From contig DSBZ01000006.1 of assembly GCA_011057175.1 (NCBI GenBank), positions 1-5,006 on the forward strand: a stretch of 5,006 bases of DNA. The letters are read 5' to 3'. The stretch's first letter is position 1. Every line of letters starts with the position of its first letter. The DNA comes from Candidatus Acetothermia bacterium (GTDB lineage: Bacteria; Bipolaricaulota; Bipolaricaulia; Bipolaricaulales; Bipolaricaulaceae). Position numbers and translations under genes: made by a program. Positions 1 through 5,006 of this stretch are shown in pieces. A model generated the notes under the pieces. It worked only from the letters and a program-made list of their open reading frames with translations, ran no database searches and was not told the DNA's origin.

Positions 1-296
1 ACTGCGACCCCAACCCCACGATCACCTACACCGACTCGGTGGAGCCCGGGCCGTGTCCGCACGCTAAGACCATCATCCGCACTTGGACAGCCACCGATGC
101 CTGTGGGAACAGCGCAAGCGGCGTTCAGACGATCACCGTCGTGGACACCACCCCACCAAAGCTTGTAGTGCCGCCGGACTTAGTGGTGGAATGTGACCAG
201 CCCACCGATCCCGATCACACCGGCTGGGCCGAGGCCGAAGACAACTGCGATCCGGCCCCTCAGATCTCTTGGCTCTACCGGCTTTCGTGTGGGTAG
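1..296 (+). CDS. HYR-like repeat surface protein, 5' part, truncated by ISL3 insertion
   Basis: The frame is open from the window's left edge (first full codon at 3), so the start and any signal peptide lie upstream. The translation shows the end of one repeat ([25 protein letters not shown]) and the first half of the next, up to [10 protein letters not shown]. These are the hallmarks of HYR and related Ig-fold repeats in bacterial extracellular proteins: a DTTPP opening, a DNCDP centre and a DACGN end. Four Cys per ~81-residue repeat suggest disulfides and an extracytoplasmic location. At 271 the frame enters the IS, adds eight foreign residues (WLYRLSCG) and stops at 294-296. A truncated protein may still be made from the upstream start. 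The remainder of the gene is at 1586-2535. The HYR-like call is firm; an adhesion or stalk role is inference. Confidence 0.8.
   Translation, partial: CDPNPTITYTDSVEPGPCPHAKTIIRTWTATDACGNSASGVQTITVVDTTPPKLVVPPDLVVECDQPTDPDHTGWAEAEDNCDPAPQISWLYRLSCG
90..110 (+). repeat. Conserved repeat core in HYR-like unit, copy 1
   Basis: These 21 bases, encoding ATDACGN, are identical to 1648-1668. The surrounding sequence is also similar but carries third-position changes. The identity reflects tandem duplication of the ~81-residue protein module. Confidence 0.7.
263..270. repeat. Target-site duplication, left copy
   Basis: GATCTCTT directly abuts the IS left end and is identical to 1578-1585. The duplicated site is an AT-richer spot in an otherwise GC-rich gene. 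Confidence 0.93.
271..296 (+). repeat. ISL3 terminal inverted repeat (right end relative to the transposase)
   Basis: It pairs with 1552-1577, matching at 21 of 26 bases. It also encodes the last residues and stop of the transposase on the minus strand, and the eight foreign residues plus stop that end the truncated HYR protein on the plus strand. Confidence 0.9.
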
Positions 297-1504
297 AGAT
301 CGAGCCCTCCGCAGTGGAAGAAGATGGCTATCGTGAAGTGGTCTATGTTCCGGAACCCGCGGGCGGTCTTCTTCACCCATTGGATCGTGGCGTTCACCGC
401 CTCCAGCCCTGCGTTGGTGATCCGGTGTCGTAGGTAGGTGAGCACGTTCGGAAGGTGGCGCCGGATCAACCACGCCACCTTGGCCATCGGCCTCAGCCGA
501 CTGTGGGTTGCCCGCCAGAACCATCGCTGGAAGAACCGCGCCGCTGCCCCCACGTAGCTGTACTCCCAGAACTGGCGGAATCGTTCCTTCAGGGACCATG
601 CCCGCGCTACCCGCAGGTCGCTTGCCACCAGCGTCTGCAACCGTGCCCGCTGCGCAGGACTCATGCTCCCGGGGCGCATCAACCACAGGTACTTCGTACC
701 CGCGAGTCGGTCGTCGGCCACTCCCTTGAGCGCCCGCTGCTCGACCCGGCGCACCCTGTCCACTGCCTCGTGAAGGTGCTTCACGATGTGGAACTTGTCG
801 AACACGATCTTCTCCTCGGCCCCAGGGACGTGCCGACGCGTAGACTGGATGTACGGCTCCCACATGTCCATGGCGATCGCCTCGATCCCCCTTCGCCCTG
901 CCGGGCCAAGCCCTTCCCAGAACCCGTCCAAGCTCGCCCCGTTGCGCCCCTCCGCCAGGTACAGGACCTGGCCACGGTCCAGGTCGGCCACGACCGTCAG
1001 GTACGTGTGCCCCTTGGCCACGGCCTTCTCGTCCACTCCCACATGCTTCACTTCGCCCACCGCGCGCCGCGCCAGACCTCGCCTCACCGCCCGCTTCTTG
1101 ATCCCCCACGCCTCGTCCCAGCTGATCCGCAGGAGATCGGCAGCCCCAGCTACCGAGCACTCCCGTAGAAGGTCGATCGCCACCCGCTCGAACAGCGCGG
1201 TGAACTGGCTGCCTGGCTCGGCCCACGGCACCCGTACCTGCTTCACCCCGTGCAGGGGACACTCCACCCGCGGGACCTCCGCCTCGATCCACGTCACGAA
1301 TTGGCAGGTGTCCAGATGCCGCCACCGACGGAACTTGCTGTCGTAGCCCCCGACCACCGCCCCACACTCCGGACAGGGAAACGGACTCGGTCCGGCGTCA
1401 ACCCGGATCGTCACTTCCTTGGCCGCCACGTTCAGCTCCACGTGCGCCACCTTCCACGGCGGGGTCAGTCCGAGGATCGCTTCGTACAGCTCGACGTCAC
1501 GCAT
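275..1504 (-). CDS. ISL3-family DDE transposase
   Basis: This 409-residue protein, close to the usual size for ISL3 transposases, cuts and joins the element's ends. The N-terminal zinc-binding region shows C44-x2-C47 and C82-x2-H85. A helix-turn-helix-like stretch lies around residues 105-140 ([17 protein letters not shown]). The catalytic DDE domain follows: D158 in [16 protein letters not shown]213 in [10 protein letters not shown] and E368 in [13 protein letters not shown], with the DKFHI block at about 236-240 that is typical of the family. All three acidic residues are present and there is no frameshift, so the enzyme looks functional. The ATG at 1504 is supported by an AGGAGG eight bases upstream and lies 73 bases inside the IS end. 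The stop (275-277) falls inside the terminal repeat, so the last residues are encoded by that repeat. Confidence 0.95.
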   Translation of the reverse strand: MRDVELYEAILGLTPPWKVAHVELNVAAKEVTIRVDAGPSPFPCPECGAVVGGYDSKFRRWRHLDTCQFVTWIEAEVPRVECPLHGVKQVRVPWAEPGSQFTALFERVAIDLLRECSVAGAADLLRISWDEAWGIKKRAVRRGLARRAVGEVKHVGVDEKAVAKGHTYLTVVADLDRGQVLYLAEGRNGASLDGFWEGLGPAGRRGIEAIAMDMWEPYIQSTRRHVPGAEEKIVFDKFHIVKHLHEAVDRVRRVEQRALKGVADDRLAGTKYLWLMRPGSMSPAQRARLQTLVASDLRVARAWSLKERFRQFWEYSYVGAAARFFQRWFWRATHSRLRPMAKVAWLIRRHLPNVLTYLRHRITNAGLEAVNATIQWVKKTARGFRNIDHFTIAIFFHCGGLDLYPHESR

Positions 1505-1512
1505 CGCTCTCG

Positions 1513-1518
1513 CCTCCT
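1513..1518 (-). promoter_or_regulatory. Ribosome binding site of the transposase
   Basis: AGGAGG on the minus strand, eight bases before the ATG at 1504-1502. It is a near-perfect Shine-Dalgarno sequence and supports this start. Confidence 0.75.
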
Positions 1519-1551
1519 CTCAGGCCCAAGAGCTTACCGCAACACGCTCAC

Positions 1552-1577
1552 CTGCCCACACGATTTCCGGAAGAGCC
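1552..1577 (-). repeat. ISL3 terminal inverted repeat (left end relative to the transposase)
   Basis: Read on the minus strand it begins GGCTCTTCCGG and continues to TCGTGTGGGCAG, mirroring 271-296 with five mismatches. The transposase promoter must lie between here and the ATG at 1504, but I could not pick convincing -35/-10 boxes. Confidence 0.9.
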
Positions 1578-1585
1578 GATCTCTT
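1578..1585. repeat. Target-site duplication, right copy
   Basis: GATCTCTT directly follows the IS right end, with no mismatch to the left copy. Removing the IS and one copy (1315 bases) brings the two halves of the HYR gene back into one frame. Confidence 0.93.
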
Positions 1586-1647
1586 ATGCGGACGAGGTGA
1601 TCCCGGGAGCTTGTGCGCAGGCCAAGGTGATCCGCCGGACCTGGACC

Positions 1648-1668
1648 GCCACCGATGCCTGTGGGAAC
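1648..1668 (+). repeat. Conserved repeat core in HYR-like unit, copy 2
   Basis: Identical to 90-110. In the uninterrupted gene the two cores lie 243 bases (81 codons) apart. A more diverged third copy (TAQDACGN) is found near 1890-1911. Confidence 0.7.
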
Positions 1669-2519
1669 GCCGCGAGCGGGGTTCAGGTGATCAGGGTGGT
1701 GGACACGACTCCGCCGGTGTTCACCCACGTCCCTGGGGACGTGGAGCTTGGGTGCAACCCGCCGGCTACGAGCCCCGACGTCACCGGCCGGGCCGAGGCC
1801 CAGGACAACTGTGATCCCAACCCCGTGGTCACCTATACAGACCAGATCTCGCAGGAGGGTTGCCGGGTGACCATCGTGCGGACGTGGACGGCCCAGGACG
1901 CCTGCGGGAACACCGCCCAGGAGATGCAACGGATTACCTACACGTTGGACCAGACCCCGCCGGTCATCCACTGCCCGGGGAACATCACCCGGTACATCCA
2001 CGAGTGCATCGATCCCTATCCGCAGGTTTGGGTGGACTTCCCGATGAGCGCGACCGATAACTGCGATCCTGCCCCGCAGGTGAGCTGCAGCCCCGCAGGC
2101 GGGTGGTTCCCGGTGGGCACGACCCCGGTGACCATCACCTGCACTGCCTGCGACCAGTGCGGGAACGAAACCACGCGCACTTGCTCGTTCACCGTGACGG
2201 TGGTGAACGAGAACAACCCGCCGGTGGCGTGGAGCGTTTCTGTGGATGCGCCGGATGGGATCGCGTGCGTTCCGGTTCCCGCCTACGATCCGGACGGCGA
2301 TCCTTTGACGATCACGGTCTCCGATCCCTCGCCGTGCGGGACGACCTGGGTGGAGGGGAATAATATCTGCTACGGCACCTTTGGCTGTGAGGGATGGCAG
2401 ATCCCGCCGGGGACGGTGGCCAGGTTCAGCTTCACCGTGACGGACCCCTGCGGGGCGAGCGCCACGGGCTGGGTGTACGTCAGGATCCTCTGCGAGGTCT
2501 GTCCCACGGCCGTTCCGCC

Positions 2520-2525
2520 GGAAGG
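2520..2525 (+). promoter_or_regulatory. Ribosome binding site for the GTG start at 2532
   Basis: GGAAGG sits six bases upstream of the GTG, inside the last codons of the HYR gene. It helps fix the start at 2532, together with the signal peptide that begins there. Confidence 0.55.
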
Positions 2526-2531
2526 TGGGCC

Positions 2532-3611
2532 GTGAGGCGGGCGCTCGTGGTGCTGGCGGTGGGTGGGGTGGCCTTGGCCGCCCCGCCCTCCCTCACCTGG
2601 GACGGGAAGCTCTCCTGGGACCTGGCCACTGCGGCGGTAAAGTGGGCATCGGACTTGTCTTTGGCGTGGGATCTCGGCCCCTGGAAGTGGACCACGGCGA
2701 GCTCGTTCGCCGATGGGGCGTGGACGAAGCTCCTCCTCTCTGGCTCAGGCAGGCTTAAGGGGTCCGCGGTTACCCCCTCCGTCGAGTTCAACCCTCAGGC
2801 CCTGGCGTTCAAGGGAGCCAAGCTCTGCTGGAGGATCCTCTCCTGGGAGGGGGTTGAGTTCCGTGGGGTAGCGAGGTTGGAGGAAAAGGGGTTCGGGTGG
2901 GGGCTTTCTCTCAGGAGTCCGCCGGGCTCACTGGTCGAGCGGGTGCGGCTCAGGTTCAACCTCAAGCGGCAGTTGGACGAGGTCAAGGATGCCACGTTCA
3001 CCCCGTCGTTTTCGTTCGGCGAGGCTCGGTTTTCCATTCCCTTGTCGTGTTGTCTGTCCCGGATCCGAGGATGGGTGAGGTTTACCAAGGCCGGGTTCGA
3101 GGAGGCCGGGGTGAGCTTCCCCCTTCCGGGAAAGCTCGATTGTGGGATCTCCTTCTGGGTCAGCCTGCGGTTTCGGATTGAGGAGAAGCGGGCTAGCCTT
3201 TTCCCCAGCTTGGTGTACCAGGGGCCGGCTGGGGTGGCTCTGTTGCTCGGCCTCGATTGGGACCCGGCCACCTCGACCCTGCGCGGGATCAGTCTCTACG
3301 GGTTCGGGTTCCACGGGAAGGTGGGGGACTTCAGGTTCCGAAGCCTCACCGGGCTTGCCGAGGACAAGATCGACCTCGTGAAAGACCCGTACTGGGAGCT
3401 CATGGAGCTGATCTGGAAGGTGCCCGGTTGCTGCGGAGACGGTGAGGCAGCGGTCACGTTCTACTTCGGGGATGACGGACCGTTCGGCCTCGGCGAGGTG
3501 GAGCTCAGAGCCGAGGCCGAGCTGGCCCCTGGAGCGAGGGTTGGGGCGAGGCTCGAGCTCCCCGTGGGGGGCGGCGGGAAGATCGGCTTCACCTGGCAGC
3601 TTCGCCTTTAG
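2532..3611 (+). CDS. Exported beta-strand-rich protein of unknown family
   Basis: I do not recognise the family. The 359-residue protein starts with a clear signal peptide (MRRALVVLAVGGVALA, cleavage likely near residue 16-17, before APPS). The mature part has many short strands of alternating polar and hydrophobic/aromatic residues separated by Gly/Asp/Pro turns, for example LTWDGKLSW, LSLAWDL, GFGWGLSLRS and GKIGFTWQLRL at the C-terminus. This pattern suits an outer-membrane beta-barrel or other beta-sheet surface protein. It has six Cys, including two adjacent pairs (173-174 and 300-301). No catalytic motif is visible. The frame is open further upstream, but GTG 2532 is preferred: it starts the signal peptide, has an upstream GGAAGG and overlaps the HYR gene's stop as GTGA. 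The overlap suggests translational coupling and a shared role with the HYR protein; that role is inference. Confidence 0.75.
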   Translation: MRRALVVLAVGGVALAAPPSLTWDGKLSWDLATAAVKWASDLSLAWDLGPWKWTTASSFADGAWTKLLLSGSGRLKGSAVTPSVEFNPQALAFKGAKLCWRILSWEGVEFRGVARLEEKGFGWGLSLRSPPGSLVERVRLRFNLKRQLDEVKDATFTPSFSFGEARFSIPLSCCLSRIRGWVRFTKAGFEEAGVSFPLPGKLDCGISFWVSLRFRIEEKRASLFPSLVYQGPAGVALLLGLDWDPATSTLRGISLYGFGFHGKVGDFRFRSLTGLAEDKIDLVKDPYWELMELIWKVPGCCGDGEAAVTFYFGDDGPFGLGEVELRAEAELAPGARVGARLELPVGGGGKIGFTWQLRL

Positions 3612-3613
3612 CA

Positions 3614-3634
3614 CATCACGCATCACAGATCACG
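3614..3634 (+). repeat. Three-unit 7-bp tandem repeat after the stop codon
   Basis: The units CATCACG, CATCACA and GATCACG follow one another two bases after the stop at 3609-3611, each carrying ATCAC at an exact seven-base interval. No hairpin or T-tract accompanies it, so it is not an obvious terminator. Confidence 0.5.
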
Positions 3635-3652
3635 GGCCAACTGGCGGGGCGG

Positions 3653-3678
3653 GGTAGAGTCCCAGGACATGGTGTAGA
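3653..3678 (+). repeat. Imperfect inverted repeat, left end of IS256-like remnant
   Basis: It pairs with 3952-3977 at 18 of 26 positions. The best-kept block is TGGTGTAGA at 3670-3678. Confidence 0.5.
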
Positions 3679-3691
3679 TGACGACACGGAG

Positions 3692-3925
3692 GTGGACGCC
3701 CTCAAGGAGGTCCTGGGGTTCGACGTGGGGGCTGCGAAGAGCTACGGGTTCTGGGTGTCGTTCCTGCGGGGACTCTCCGGGATTCAGGCAAGCTTTGTCC
3801 GAGCTCCTGGCCGAAGCCTCGAGGGGAAGTACCCCAAGGTAGTCGATGGGCGCTTGACGGGAGACCCCCCGCAGGAGCCCGAAGTCCCCGCCCTCGGCGT
3901 CCCGAGGGAGGTGATCGCCGTCTAG
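3692..3925 (+). pseudogene. IS256/Mutator-type transposase fragment
   Basis: A 77-codon frame. Its first part, DALKEVLGFDVGAAKSYGFW and then VSFLRGLSGIQ, resembles the region of IS256-family transposases around the second catalytic Asp (pattern EVLGFDVG..E...FW..FLR.L..RGLSGV). After GLSGIQ the expected VISDAHEGL segment is absent. The later stretch (RSLEGKYPKVVDGRL) loosely recalls the LEGKYPYV.LDA segment that normally lies before this region, so the gene seems rearranged as well as deleted. A full transposase is about 400 residues. The frame is also open upstream of the GTG, without a good start. It cannot be functional. The family call rests on recalled motifs only. Confidence 0.45.
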
Positions 3926-3951
3926 CTCGTCACTACCGACGAGGAACCCAG

Positions 3952-3977
3952 TCTACACCACCTGACGGGACGTGACC
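3952..3977 (-). repeat. Imperfect inverted repeat, right end of IS256-like remnant
   Basis: On the minus strand it begins GGTCACGTCCC and ends TGGTGTAGA, mirroring 3653-3678. Confidence 0.5.
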
Positions 3978-4205
3978 GCCTCCCGGGAGCTGCAGATCAC
4001 CCAAACCCCTGAACGGGATCCACTTCTTAATCGCTTTCTCATTCGGATTCTACCACGGAGTGGCCTGACGTGTTTTCCCGCGATCCCTTCGTCCTTTCGT
4101 CAAGCAGGGGGGTTAGGTCCTCAAGCGCAGGGCTACCGCGGAACGCGGGTTACGGAGACATCGGCCTGGACCCAGGCTCGCCAGGGCCCAAAGGGGTGTG
4201 CTTGT
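3978..4205. other. Convergent intergenic stretch without recognisable gene
   Basis: It lies between the IS256-like remnant and the 3' end of nagA. It includes a slightly AT-richer patch near 4020-4060 and small GC hairpins such as CCGCG-GAA-CGCGG at 4136-4148. I see no tRNA, no convincing terminator with a T-run, and no frame with protein-like composition. It may hold further decayed mobile DNA. Confidence 0.4.
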
Positions 4206-5006
4206 CTAGTCCCGGTGGAAGGCGATCTTGCTGTCGCGGATCGTTGTCCAGACGGTCAGGTCTGTTTCGAGGAGTACGAGGTCGGCCCTGGCGCCCACGG
4301 CAAGAATCCCGAGCTCGCCTTCCCGCCCAAGGACCGGGGCGGGGTTCGCGGTGACGAGGGTCAGGGCCTCCTCCAGGGTTAGGCTCGCGAACCGGACCAC
4401 GTTCCGCAGGGCCTGGTCCAGCGTCAGGGCCGAGCCGGCGAGGGTCCCGTCGGCCAGGCGCACCTCGCTGCGCTGCAGGCGGATGTCGCGGTCCCCCAAG
4501 CGGTAGCACCCGTCAGGCAACCCCGCGGCGGCGGTGGCGTCGGTGACGAGGCACAGCCGGTGAAGCTCCCCTCGCCCACGAAGGGACTCCACCGCGAGGC
4601 GGACGAACGCGGGATGGACGTGGATCCCATCGCAGATCAGTTCGAGCGATGCACCCGAGAGGAGCGCTGCTCCGACGCAGCCTGGACCCCGGTGGTGGAG
4701 GCCGCTCATCGCGTTCGCGAGGTGGGTGACGTGGAATGCCCCGCGCGCGAGGGCGGCAGACGCTTGCTCGTACGTGGCCGTGGTGTGGCCGATCGCGGGC
4801 ACCGCCCCAATCGCGCGGATGTCGCCGATGAGATCGACTGCCCCAGGGAGCTCGGGGGCAAACGTGACGACCTTGATCTGCCCCTCAAACCCCGCGACGA
4901 GCTTCCGGAACGCGTCGCGGCTCGGCGGGAGGAACCACTGGGGGTCGAGCGCACCCGCCTTCTCCGGGCTCAGGAACGGGCCTTCGAGGTGGATCCCGAG
5001 GATCCC
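4206..5006 (-). CDS. nagA: N-acetylglucosamine-6-phosphate deacetylase, C-terminal 266 residues
   Basis: NagA removes the acetyl group from GlcNAc-6-phosphate to give glucosamine-6-phosphate, in cytoplasmic amino-sugar catabolism and cell-wall recycling. The frame runs off the right edge, so about 110-120 N-terminal residues are missing. Numbering from the edge, the metal-binding Glu is E8 in GIHLEGPFLSPEKAGAL, and the metal-binding His residues are H74 in AIGHTTATYEQA and H95 in VTHLANAMSGLHHRGPG. The 21-residue spacing between these His equals that of E. coli NagA. LICDGIHVHP follows, then the catalytic Asp D156 in LVTDATAAAGLPDG. The C-terminus has the amidohydrolase signature TLAGSALTLDQALRN and ANPAPVLG...GARADLVLLE. 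All key residues are present, so the enzyme looks active. THLANAM has Ala where Phe or Tyr is usual. It is convergent with the surface-protein genes and unrelated to them by context. Confidence 0.93.
   Translation of the reverse strand, partial: GILGIHLEGPFLSPEKAGALDPQWFLPPSRDAFRKLVAGFEGQIKVVTFAPELPGAVDLIGDIRAIGAVPAIGHTTATYEQASAALARGAFHVTHLANAMSGLHHRGPGCVGAALLSGASLELICDGIHVHPAFVRLAVESLRGRGELHRLCLVTDATAAAGLPDGCYRLGDRDIRLQRSEVRLADGTLAGSALTLDQALRNVVRFASLTLEEALTLVTANPAPVLGREGELGILAVGARADLVLLETDLTVWTTIRDSKIAFHRD

Larger units (their letters stand above)
271..1577 (-). mobile_element. Complete ISL3-family insertion sequence, 1307 bp
   Basis: The element is bounded by inverted repeats at 271-296 and 1552-1577. 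Both begin GGCTCT, share CCGG and TCGTGTGGG blocks, and match at 21 of 26 positions. The flanks carry the same 8 bases, GATCTCTT, at 263-270 and 1578-1585. An 8-bp duplication and GGCTCTTCCGG-like ends are the known hallmarks of the ISL3 family. One transposase gene fills almost the whole element, with no passenger gene. The perfect duplication and intact transposase suggest a recent, possibly still mobile, copy. It lies opposite to the host gene, so its transposase promoter does not drive the downstream half. Confidence 0.95.
1586..2535 (+). pseudogene. HYR-like repeat surface protein, 3' part, separated from its start by the IS
   Basis: This continues the gene interrupted at 270. Joining base 270 to 1586 gives PQIS-YADEV in one frame and restores an 81-residue repeat. 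It contains the second half of that repeat (to 1701), a full 82-residue repeat (1702-1947), and a canonical HYR domain (about 1948-2206) with DQTPPVIHCPGN, DNCDPAP, FPVGTTPVTI, DQCGN and FTVTV. A final domain (2207-2532) contains NNPPVA and YDPDGDPLTITVSD, typical of Ig/cadherin-like modules. There is no C-terminal membrane anchor or sorting motif; the end is short and Pro/Gly-rich. The stop at 2533-2535 overlaps the next gene's GTG. A GTG at 1597 could act as a restart codon, but only a weak GGACGAG precedes it, so I treat this half as probably silent or poorly expressed. A gene caller would report it as 1597-2535. Confidence 0.8.
3653..3977 (+). mobile_element. Decayed, internally deleted IS256/Mutator-like element (~325 bp)
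   Basis: The sequence from 3653 and the reverse complement from 3977 match at 18 of 26 bases, sharing blocks GTCCC and TGGTGTAGA. GT-rich ends reading about GG..GTCC..TGGTGTA resemble those I recall for IS256-family elements. Between them lies a scrap of Mutator-type transposase (see 3692-3925). At ~325 bp the element is far below the ~1.3 kb of an intact copy, so it would depend on a transposase supplied elsewhere, like a MITE. No target duplication is visible in the flanks, which fits an old insertion or ends that I have placed imprecisely. Confidence 0.5.

Noticed and set aside
455..1168. 237-codon plus-strand frame inside the IS
   Set aside because: Antisense to the intact transposase, His/Pro/Arg-rich and without domain features; a shadow frame rather than a passenger gene.
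180..1367. 395-codon minus-strand frame overlapping the transposase
   Set aside because: It is out of frame with the transposase, has low-complexity Arg/Gly-rich composition and no family motifs, and crosses the IS boundary. It is a shadow in GC-rich DNA.
1..2206. Regular repeats as a CRISPR array
   Set aside because: The periodicity of about 243 bases is coding, in frame and protein-driven; there are no short palindromic repeats with uniform spacers.
2532..2580. Twin-arginine (Tat) signal at the start of the beta-rich protein
   Set aside because: Two Arg follow the start, but the rest of the Tat consensus (S/T-RR-x-F-L-K) is missing; an ordinary Sec signal is the better reading.
2928..3626. 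232-codon minus-strand frame opposite the beta-rich protein
   Set aside because: It has Glu/Pro-rich shadow composition, while the plus strand has a signal peptide, a ribosome binding site and a coupled start.
3645..3985. Target-site duplication for the IS256-like remnant
   Set aside because: The eight bases on either side (CGGGGCGG and GCCTCCCG) do not match, so no duplication can be claimed.
4163..4188. Possible hairpin (GGCCTGG with CCAGGGCC) as a terminator for nagA
   Set aside because: The stem needs a bulge and no T-run follows on the minus strand, so terminator function is not supported.
3972..4382. 136-codon plus-strand frame across the intergenic region and the end of nagA
   Set aside because: It overlaps strongly supported nagA coding sequence on the other strand and shows no recognisable protein pattern.

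Overview
This is a GC-rich bacterial window. No marker gene fixes the species. The extracellular HYR-type repeats, GTG starts and IS load would fit an environmental bacterium from a little-cultivated lineage; a Bipolaricaulota/Acetothermia-like source is only a guess.

Left half (1-2535): one large plus-strand gene, open at the window's left edge, encodes a secreted Cys-rich protein of tandem ~81-residue HYR-like repeats and a C-terminal Ig/cadherin-like domain. It is cut in two by a complete 1307-bp ISL3-family insertion sequence at 271-1577. The IS has matching terminal inverted repeats (21 of 26 bases), a perfect 8-bp target duplication (GATCTCTT) and an intact DDE transposase on the minus strand. 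Removing the IS plus one duplication copy restores the reading frame and the repeat periodicity, so the insertion looks recent.

Middle (2532-3611): a second plus-strand gene starts with GTG inside the stop codon of the HYR gene (GTGA overlap). It encodes a 359-residue protein with a signal peptide and a beta-strand-rich, aromatic-rich body of unknown family. The two genes look like a translationally coupled pair of exported surface proteins, and the IS probably damages expression of both.

Right-centre (3612-4205): no intact gene. It holds a three-unit 7-bp repeat, then a ~325-bp internally deleted remnant of what appears to be an IS256/Mutator-type element (imperfect inverted ends around a transposase scrap), then about 230 bases with nothing recognisable.

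Right end (4206-5006): the C-terminal 266 residues of NagA (N-acetylglucosamine-6-phosphate deacetylase) on the minus strand, convergent with the surface-protein genes. Its start lies beyond the window.
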